Below are positions 18,240-23,759 of a stretch of DNA of 23,759 nucleotides, one piece after another. The position numbers and the translations under genes were made by a program. Location: the NCBI GenBank assembly GCA_036384215.1, contig DASVMX010000266.1, positions 1 through 23,759 of the forward strand. The letters are read 5' to 3'. The stretch comes from Paraktedonobacter sp036384215 (GTDB taxonomy: Bacteria > Chloroflexota > Ktedonobacteria > Ktedonobacterales > Ktedonobacteraceae). Numbering within the stretch: position 1 is the first letter of the stretch; the number at the start of each line of letters is the position of its first letter. The notes under the pieces were generated by a model. The model was not told the origin of the DNA and made no database searches. It saw only the letters and a list, made by a program, of their open reading frames with translations.

Positions 18240-18944
18240 ATGCCGGAAGTTTGGTTTGCCAGGCATGGTGAATGCATTGCAAATGTTGGCGAGGCGACAC
18301 TCCATGCCTGGGAGGCTCCTCTAACCCCAAGGGGGTATGAGCAAGCCCGATGTATAGCTGCTTATTTGCAAGATTGGGCAGGTGATCGACAAGTCAAGGT
18401 TATCACATCATCTTACAGGAGAGCGACAGAGACGGCAAAGACCGTCTATGAAGCCTTTCATGAGAGGACTTCTCAAAAGAGGTCTTTCGAGACCTGGAAG
18501 AAGGTAAAAGAGTTTAATTGCCTCTCTTTGCCCGCTGGTAAGCGTACTACTGCTGCTGAGAGATCGCATCTGGTAGCAGAATTTTGGCAAAGGGGCGATC
18601 CAATGTTTACCCATGGCGGTAAAACAGAATCGTTTGATGCTTTTATTTCGCGGGTACAGGGGGTTCTCAGGAGACTCGGTGAGTTCCAGGAGGACCAGCT
18701 TGTGGTGGTTTTCAGTCATCATCTGTTTATTCAGGCTGTCGAGTGGTTGATCGAGGGGAAAATGAAAGGAACAAGCCCGCAACGAGAGGAAATGTCCGAT
18801 TTTTATCAGATGCTTAAGAGAAGAGATAAGGCTGTACCTAATGGGGCTATTGTGCAGACTCATCTGAATCAGGCGAGACGGAAGTTGCTCAACCTCCAGA
18901 CCTCGCACCTTACCGATATTATGTTACCTGTGGCTCCCAGGTAG
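18240..18944 (+). CDS. Histidine phosphatase family protein
   Basis: 234 residues, of the phosphoglycerate-mutase-like histidine phosphatase superfamily, which transfers phosphate through a phosphohistidine. RHGE at 8-11 supplies the nucleophile His9; SSYRRATETA (57-66) has the conserved arginine; FSHHLF (158-163) has the second catalytic histidine; KEFN (90-93) is the likely position of the proton donor. All key residues look present. The substrate cannot be read from sequence: members act on sugars, nucleotides, cofactor intermediates and proteins. The ATG at 18240 has an AAGAGG ribosome-binding site nine bases upstream; a GTG at 18201 would overlap the likely transcription start. Composition is intermediate between the AT-rich ATPase genes and the GC-rich core genes. 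A GC-rich 6-bp hairpin (18968-18983) lies just after the stop codon. Confidence 0.88.
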   Translation: MPEVWFARHGECIANVGEATLHAWEAPLTPRGYEQARCIAAYLQDWAGDRQVKVITSSYRRATETAKTVYEAFHERTSQKRSFETWKKVKEFNCLSLPAGKRTTAAERSHLVAEFWQRGDPMFTHGGKTESFDAFISRVQGVLRRLGEFQEDQLVVVFSHHLFIQAVEWLIEGKMKGTSPQREEMSDFYQMLKRRDKAVPNGAIVQTHLNQARRKLLNLQTSHLTDIMLPVAPR

Positions 18945-18967
18945 TCAGGCCTGTTCTGAAATCTCAG

Positions 18968-18983
18968 AGAGGGCTTTCCCTCT
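18968..18983 (+). terminator. Short GC-rich hairpin after the phosphatase gene
   Basis: AGAGGG and CCCTCT pair around CTTT, 23 bases after the stop codon. There is no U-run, so termination is uncertain. Confidence 0.25.
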
Positions 18984-18988
18984 GGCGG

Positions 18989-19017
18989 TTGAGAGTGCTC
19001 TGCGTTTACAATACAAA
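18989..19017 (+). promoter_or_regulatory. Promoter of the murF-alr operon
   Basis: TTGAGA (18989-18994, 5 of 6), a 17-bp spacer and TACAAA (19012-19017, 4 of 6). The predicted leader is about 45 bases and contains a small imperfect hairpin (19021-19039) just before the ribosome-binding site. Confidence 0.45.
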
Positions 19018-19069
19018 GGAGACGGAAACTGGTTTCGTCAGTCAACACGCAGGAGCGGAGTAGCATACT

Positions 19070-21670
19070 TTGATCTATCTCGACCATCTGATCGCCGCGA
19101 CGGGCGGTGTTCTCGCTTACGCAGGCAAGCAAACTCGTTTTGACGCTTTTAACCAGGACACCCGGCAGTTGCTGCCAGGGGAGATGTTTATAGCTGTACG
19201 TGGTGAGCATGGTGATGGGCATGATTTTGTGCTGGAGGCCGCCAGGCGTGGCGCGGCCGGGGCGCTGGTGGAGGCGCGAGCGTTGCGCCGAGCACCCGCG
19301 GATTTGCAGGAGGAGTTGGAGCGTTCGGGGATGGCGCTGGTGGCGGTTGAGGATACACGCCAGGCTCTCCAGCACTACGCGCACGCGATTTTGCAGCGCT
19401 GGCATCCCGTTGTGATCGCCGTGACTGGCACTGCCGGGAAGACCAGCACGAAGGAGGCCATCGCGGCGGTGCTGGGCAGCAGTTACGCGACGTTTAAGAG
19501 CTGGCAGAACTATAACGATTTGCTGGGTCTGCCGCTTTCGCTGGGCCGGTTGGAGGAGCGTCACGAGTACGCGGTCCTGGAGATGGCCTGCGATCATCCC
19601 GGCGAGATTGCTCAGTTGTGCGAGATTGCCTGTCCTACGCTTGGCGTGGTGACAAATATCAGCCCGCATCTGCTGCAATATTTCGGTTCGCGCGAACGTA
19701 TGGCGGCGGAACTGCTTTCGCTTTTGAGCTTTCTGCCGGCCAGCGGCGCGGGTTTTGCTGGTGATCTGGGTGGGCACGAGTTCCCGGCTGGTATCAGCGC
19801 ACCTCTCCATACTTTTCGCCCTGAGCAGGCGCGCGAGCTTCAGGTTGGCTGGGATGGCCTGTCCTTCAAGCTGCGTGTCGAGGATCAGGGGGAGCCTGAA
19901 CTGACGCTGACTTCGCGTCTGCTGGGCGCGCATCATGTCGCGACTATGCTGGCCGCGTACAGCGTGGGGCGCTATTGTGGGGTTGCGCTGGAAGAGATCG
20001 CTCACGCCCTGGAGCATGTCGAGGCGCTGCCGGGCAGATTACATGCTCTGCCAGGACCCGGCCAGGCGCGGCTGCTGGACGATACGCATAACGCCTGCCC
20101 TGCTTCGATGATTGCGGGACTGGAGGCCCTGCGCGTTCTGCCAGGTGGGCAGCGCGTGGCGATTCTGGGCGATATGCTGGCCCTGGGTGATTTCGAGGAA
20201 GAGGGCCATCGCCAGGTGGGCAGCAAGGCAGCCGCCTGCGTTGACTACCTGGTGACGCGTGGCGAACGGGCCATTCAGATCGCCGAGGCCGCGCGCCAGG
20301 CCGGTTTACTTGCTGAATGCATCATCGCCACGGCCACGCACGAGGACGCGGCGCGTGTGGCTCGCCAACTGCTGGAGCAGTCCGCCAGTTCCATGGAGAT
20401 CCCAGGCTCGGAGGGGCCGGTCATCCTGGTCAAGGGCGCGGAGGGGATGCGGATGGAGCGGGTCAGTGAACAGTTGATGGCCGAGCCGGAACAGGCGCCC
20501 GCACAGTTGGTACGCCAGACGCCTGGCTGGAAGCAGATTGTACTGATGCGGCCCGAACGGCCTACCTGGCTGGAGATTAACCTGAGCGCTATCGCCAACA
20601 ATACGCGGCGGCTCAAAGAGCTGGTGGGACCCGGCGTGCGCGTGCTGATCGCACTCAAGGCCGATGGCTATGGGCATGGCGCGCTGAAGGTCGCGCGCAC
20701 GGCTTTACATAACGGGGCCAGTATGCTCGGAGTGGCGACGGTGAGCGAGGCCACGCCCCTGCGCGAGGCTGGCATTCAAGCGCCTATTCTGGTCTTTGGC
20801 TATGTGCCGCTCTGGCAGATGCGCGAGGCCATTCGCCAGGACTTAACCATCACCCTCTACACGCTTGACGCGGCCCAGGCGCTGTCGCGCGCGGCCCAGG
20901 CGCTGGGGAAGACCGTGCGCGTACATGTCAAGATCGACACTGGCATGAGCCGCCTGGGCATTCGCGCGGAACTGGTGGATGAGATCCTGCAACTGGTGCG
21001 CGAAATTCGCCACCTGCCCAATCTCGAACTGGAGGGGATCTTTACGCATTTCGCCAAAGCTGACAGTGAAGATCTCTCGCACGCGCGTCTGCAACTTGTG
21101 CGCTTTCAGAACGTATTGCAAGTAATCGAGGCAGAGGGTTTGAGGCCGCCGCTGGTGCACGCTGCCAACAGCGCGGCCACGCTGCGCCTGCTGGAGGCGC
21201 GTTTTGACATGGTGCGTCCGGGGGTCGCGGTCTATGGTCTGGAGCCATCGCCCGACGCGCCGTTGCCAGAGGGTTTCCAGCCCGCGCTGGCCTTCAAGAC
21301 CCAGGTGGCTCAGGTCAAACTGGTGCCGGCTGGCGAGGGGATCAGCTATGGCTGCACGTATGTTACCGAGCGGCCAACCTGGATCGCGGTGCTGCCGGTG
21401 GGCTATGCCGATGGGTTCAGGCGCGCGCCCACCAACTGGGGTTCGGTCTTGATTCACGGTCAGGAGGCGCCGATCCTGGGCCGTGTGTGCATGGATCAGT
21501 CGATGGTCGATGTTTCGCATATCCCTGGCGTGCGGGTGGGAGACGAAGTGGTGCTGATCGGGCAGCAGGGAGCGGCGACTTTGAGCGCGGAAACCGTTGC
21601 GCAGCGCCTGGGCACGATCAATTACGAAGTTGTCGCGGAAATTCTCGCGCGAGTGCCGCGCGTGGATTAG
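19070..21670 (+). CDS. murF-alr: MurF-alanine racemase fusion
   Basis: 866 residues joining two cytoplasmic cell-wall enzymes. Residues 1-475 are MurF, which adds D-Ala-D-Ala to the UDP-MurNAc tripeptide: P-loop GTAGKTSTK (120-128), SWQNYNDLLGLP (144-155) and DDTHNACP (337-344). Residues about 495-866 are a PLP-dependent alanine racemase: KADGYGHG (530-537) with the PLP lysine Lys530, GISYG with the catalytic Tyr760, and CMDQ (807-810). Both halves look complete, so the fusion can make D-alanine and use the dipeptide derived from it; the Ddl ligase is not in the window. MurF-Alr fusions are known in other phyla, notably Bacteroidota. The start is TTG at 19070, with GGAG nine bases upstream and no better in-frame start. 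The lipid kinase gene follows 27 bp later, suggesting an operon. Confidence 0.95.
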   Translation: MIYLDHLIAATGGVLAYAGKQTRFDAFNQDTRQLLPGEMFIAVRGEHGDGHDFVLEAARRGAAGALVEARALRRAPADLQEELERSGMALVAVEDTRQALQHYAHAILQRWHPVVIAVTGTAGKTSTKEAIAAVLGSSYATFKSWQNYNDLLGLPLSLGRLEERHEYAVLEMACDHPGEIAQLCEIACPTLGVVTNISPHLLQYFGSRERMAAELLSLLSFLPASGAGFAGDLGGHEFPAGISAPLHTFRPEQARELQVGWDGLSFKLRVEDQGEPELTLTSRLLGAHHVATMLAAYSVGRYCGVALEEIAHALEHVEALPGRLHALPGPGQARLLDDTHNACPASMIAGLEALRVLPGGQRVAILGDMLALGDFEEEGHRQVGSKAAACVDYLVTRGERAIQIAEAARQAGLLAECIIATATHEDAARVARQLLEQSASSMEIPGSEGPVILVKGAEGMRMERVSEQLMAEPEQAPAQLVRQTPGWKQIVLMRPERPTWLEINLSAIANNTRRLKELVGPGVRVLIALKADGYGHGALKVARTALHNGASMLGVATVSEATPLREAGIQAPILVFGYVPLWQMREAIRQDLTITLYTLDAAQALSRAAQALGKTVRVHVKIDTGMSRLGIRAELVDEILQLVREIRHLPNLELEGIFTHFAKADSEDLSHARLQLVRFQNVLQVIEAEGLRPPLVHAANSAATLRLLEARFDMVRPGVAVYGLEPSPDAPLPEGFQPALAFKTQVAQVKLVPAGEGISYGCTYVTERPTWIAVLPVGYADGFRRAPTNWGSVLIHGQEAPILGRVCMDQSMVDVSHIPGVRVGDEVVLIGQQGAATLSAETVAQRLGTINYEVVAEILARVPRVD

Positions 21671-21697
21671 TGAGTCAGCGTGGGAGGCGCCTGGCTT

Positions 21698-22654
21698 ATG
21701 GAAGCTTTTGAGAATTTGCAGCAGACCCTGAATCCGCCAGATCCACCTGTGTGTTCGGCTGTAATTATTGCCAACCCGGCTTCGGGCGCCTTTCCGCATA
21801 ACAATCACCATGAAGAGACGGTTGCCTACCTCAAGGAGCGAGGCTGGCAGGTCGAACTCTGGCGCACCGATGGGCCGGGGGCGGCGGAGCGCCTGGCCAG
21901 GCGCGCGGTTGAGCAACATATTTCGGTGGTGATCGCCGCAGGTGGGGATGGCACGATCAACGAGGTGATTCAGGGATTGGCTGGCAGCGAGTGCGCGCTG
22001 GGTGTTCTGCCCACGGGAACCGTCAACGTCTGGGCGCGCGAGATGAGCATTCCTCTGGATCGCGCGCGCGCGCGCGAGGTCCTGGTGCGCGGGCAGACGC
22101 GCCGCATCGACCTGGGCAAGGTCAACGGGCGCTATTTCTTATTGATGGCCGGCATCGGCATCGATGGCGAGGTCACGCAGGCGGTCGAGGGTAAGCCTTT
22201 GAAGCGCCTGGGCGTGCTGGGCTATGTGCTGGCCGCGCTCTGGTTCGGTCCCGGCTACCTTGGTTTTCCGCTGACCCTGAGCGTGGACAACGGCGATCCC
22301 GTGCGCGCGCGTGCCCTGCAAATTGTCATTGGTAATACCCGGCTCTACGGAGGAGCCCTCACCTTCACCTGGCTGGCCCGCTGCGATGATGGTTTGCTGG
22401 ACCTGTGCGTGGTGCATAAACGTAGCTGGCTGGGTCGATTGGTTGTGCTGGGTGATATCGTCCTGCGCCACGAGCGCCGCCGCCTCTGGGTGCGTTACAA
22501 CACCTTCGCCAAAGTTGTCATCGAAACCAAAACGCCAGTCGCCATCCAGGTCGATGGCGATCCCGCCGGCCACACGCCCGCGACCTTCGAGGTCGCCCCT
22601 GGCGCGCTCAAGGTCATTGTTCCACCTGACGCGCCGTCTGAACTGTTTGCTTAA
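21698..22654 (+). CDS. Diacylglycerol kinase family lipid kinase
   Basis: 318 residues of the DagK/YegS/BmrU-type lipid kinase family, which phosphorylates diacylglycerol or related lipids at the inner face of the membrane. NPASG (26-30) begins the catalytic domain, GGDGTINEV (82-90) is the nucleotide-binding signature, and LPTGTVNVWARE (104-115) corresponds to the usual GTxNDFAR block with Asp replaced by Val. The C-terminal beta domain is complete, ending in a typical GALKVIVP strand. The ATG at 21698 has GGGAGG ten bases upstream; a GTG at 21680 is the alternative. It lies 27 bp after murF-alr on the same strand. The true lipid substrate is not determined by the sequence. The coding region holds a (CG)8 run at 22061-22076, and the stop codon lies inside the arm of a long palindrome. 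Confidence 0.92.
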   Translation: MEAFENLQQTLNPPDPPVCSAVIIANPASGAFPHNNHHEETVAYLKERGWQVELWRTDGPGAAERLARRAVEQHISVVIAAGGDGTINEVIQGLAGSECALGVLPTGTVNVWAREMSIPLDRARAREVLVRGQTRRIDLGKVNGRYFLLMAGIGIDGEVTQAVEGKPLKRLGVLGYVLAALWFGPGYLGFPLTLSVDNGDPVRARALQIVIGNTRLYGGALTFTWLARCDDGLLDLCVVHKRSWLGRLVVLGDIVLRHERRRLWVRYNTFAKVVIETKTPVAIQVDGDPAGHTPATFEVAPGALKVIVPPDAPSELFA

Positions 22655-22742
22655 AACGGAAACAAGCTCATGTTTTCAAGGGACAACGAGCGTGCCGGCG
22701 CGCTCGTTGTCCCTTGAAAACATGAGCTTGTTTCCGTTTTAA
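22651..22742 (+). terminator. Perfect 42-bp-stem palindrome at the end of the lipid kinase gene
   Basis: Arms 22651-22692 and 22701-22742 are perfectly complementary over 42 bp around an 8-base core that can itself pair. The lipid kinase stop codon (22652-22654) is part of the left arm. The right arm ends in TTTTAA, so a short U-run exists but is inside the stem. It presumably ends the murF-alr-kinase transcript before the next promoter. Confidence 0.8.
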
Positions 22743-22743
22743 C

Positions 22744-22773
22744 TTGCGCTGCTGTTTGTCCATTTCATATAAT
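22744..22773 (+). promoter_or_regulatory. Promoter of the HPPD gene
   Basis: A perfect TATAAT (22768-22773), an 18-bp spacer and TTGCGC (22744-22749, 3 of 6). It begins immediately after the long palindrome and implies a leader of about 85 bases. A second TATAAA at 22827-22832 lacks a matching -35. Confidence 0.45.
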
Positions 22774-22864
22774 GAGAACCGAAACAGAATAGGATGCCTT
22801 TTGCTTCCTCAAATGCCAACCTGTACTATAAAAGGTTTATGAACCACTCAAAGGAGAGCTGCTC

Positions 22865-23759
22865 ATGCCCGAACAGGATTTCATGCCCATTCAGAACTTT
22901 GATTACCTTGAGTTTTACGTGGGCGATGCTAAACACACCGCCTATTACTTTATTCATGGTTGGGGCTTTGTGCCCATTGCTTACGCTGGCCTGGAGACGG
23001 GTGCGCGTGACCGCGCGAGCTATGTGCTGGAACAGGGTAATATTCGTTTGATTATTACCTCTTCACTGGGACCGGAGGGCGCGATTTCCGAGCATGTGCG
23101 CCTGCACGGCGACGGCGTGAAGGATGTGGCCTTCCGCGTGGAGAGCGCCGAGCGGGCCTATCGCGAGGCGACCAACCGCGGCGCGCGCGGAGTCAGCGAG
23201 CCGACGGTGAGCCGCGACGAGTACGGCGCGGTGAAGCTGGCTTCGATTGCGACCTATGGCGAAACCATTCATACTTTTGTTGAGCGCCAGGACTACAAAG
23301 GCGCTTTTCTGCCTGGTTTCCGCGCGTTCGAGAGCGCGACGCCGCGCCGGGCGCGGCCAGCGGGATTGGCGGGCATTGACCACGTGGTAGGCAATGTCGA
23401 GCTGGGCAAGATGAACGAGTGGGTGGGGTTCTACGAGAAGGTGATGGGTTTTACGCAGATGATCCACTTCGACGACCGCCAGATCAGCACCGAGTATTCC
23501 GCCCTGATGTCCAAGGTCATGCAGAACGGCAGCGGGCGTATCAAGCTTCCCATTAACGAGCCGGCTCCGGGGCGCAAGAAATCGCAGATTGAAGAGTACC
23601 TGGACTTCTATCGCACGCCCGGCGTTCAGCACCTGGCCCTGATTACCGACGATATCATCTCCACCGTGCGCAACCTCGGTGAGCGAGGCGTGGAATTCCT
23701 GCGCACGCCGGGCAGCTATTACGATAGCGTGCTGGACCGCGTGGGGCATATCGACGAGG
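22865..23759 (+). CDS. hppD: 4-Hydroxyphenylpyruvate dioxygenase, 3' end outside window
   Basis: Fe(II) dioxygenase of tyrosine catabolism that converts 4-hydroxyphenylpyruvate to homogentisate. The open frame runs to the window edge (298 codons seen of roughly 360-380 expected). The translation opens MPEQDFMPIQNFDYLEFYVG, typical of the family. The N-terminal and C-terminal vicinal-oxygen-chelate domains are recognisable. Two of the three iron ligands are present: His173 in GIDHVVGNV and His256 in VQHLAL; the third, a Glu, is expected beyond the edge. KLPINEPAPGRKKSQIEEY (227-245) is a strong family signature. The ATG at 22865 has an AAGGAG ribosome-binding site eight bases upstream. It has its own promoter and is separated from the lipid kinase gene by the long palindrome, so it is an independent unit. 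Confidence 0.95.
   Translation, partial: MPEQDFMPIQNFDYLEFYVGDAKHTAYYFIHGWGFVPIAYAGLETGARDRASYVLEQGNIRLIITSSLGPEGAISEHVRLHGDGVKDVAFRVESAERAYREATNRGARGVSEPTVSRDEYGAVKLASIATYGETIHTFVERQDYKGAFLPGFRAFESATPRRARPAGLAGIDHVVGNVELGKMNEWVGFYEKVMGFTQMIHFDDRQISTEYSALMSKVMQNGSGRIKLPINEPAPGRKKSQIEEYLDFYRTPGVQHLALITDDIISTVRNLGERGVEFLRTPGSYYDSVLDRVGHIDE

Noticed and set aside
11202..19069. Prophage or integrative element
   Set aside because: The composition shift is real, but there is no integrase, transposase, structural phage gene, tRNA target or flanking repeat to support it.
18869..20017. 382-aa minus-strand open frame over the phosphatase end and murF
   Set aside because: Low-complexity His/Arg/Gln-rich translation without motifs, opposite a clear MurF domain.
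20843..21919. 358-aa minus-strand open frame opposite alr and the lipid kinase gene
   Set aside because: Antisense shadow; crosses the ends of two well-supported genes and has no family signature.
23063..23749. 228-aa minus-strand open frame at the right edge
   Set aside because: It is antisense to HPPD, whose plus-strand frame has a ribosome-binding site and metal ligands.

Overview
The window looks like the chromosome of a GC-rich member of the Chloroflexota, most likely of class Ktedonobacteria. This is an inference from gene content and protein style: an hrcA-dnaK unit, very long class A penicillin-binding proteins with proline-rich cytoplasmic tails, a fused MurF-alanine racemase, and large STAND-like ATPases. 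No rRNA or tRNA gene is visible to settle the taxonomy.

Layout. Positions 1-9,527 carry four minus-strand genes, transcribed in the order: class A PBP (955-aa version), class A PBP (1,025 aa), hrcA, dnaK. The hrcA promoter, with a degenerate CIRCE-like operator, overlaps the 3' end of the upstream PBP gene. dnaK and the first PBP gene each end in a very long, almost perfect hairpin. A 516-bp non-coding stretch follows, containing a possible three-way-junction RNA leader upstream of the first PBP gene. dprA is then on the plus strand.

From about 11.25 to 18.95 kb the base composition falls (hand-counted 60-base lines give 33-48% GC, against about 60% in murF-alr). This block holds the most unusual content. 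One gene encodes a giant cytoplasmic protein of about 1,650 residues: two calcium-loop beta-propellers, HEAT-like helices, an Ig-like domain, a STAND/AAA-type ATPase and a winged helix. A divergently transcribed second ATPase has a C-terminal helix-turn-helix, and a histidine-phosphatase gene follows. The two ATPases share the same N-terminal signature (NPYS..., then FF-x-R) and a 385-bp divergent control region with two palindromes. I consider this the candidate undescribed system: a sensor-ATPase pair, possibly defensive or regulatory.

Positions 19,070-22,654 return to high-GC core genes: a TTG-started murF-alr fusion and a lipid kinase gene 27 bp downstream. The kinase stop codon lies inside a perfect 42-bp-stem palindrome. 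The window ends inside a 4-hydroxyphenylpyruvate dioxygenase gene.

How the genes connect: MurF-Alr makes D-alanine and completes the UDP-MurNAc-pentapeptide, and the two PBPs polymerise and crosslink the resulting lipid II, so both ends of the window concern peptidoglycan. HrcA-DnaK is heat-shock control, DprA is DNA uptake/recombination, and HPPD is tyrosine catabolism. The low-GC block looks like an accessory insertion between dprA and murF-alr.
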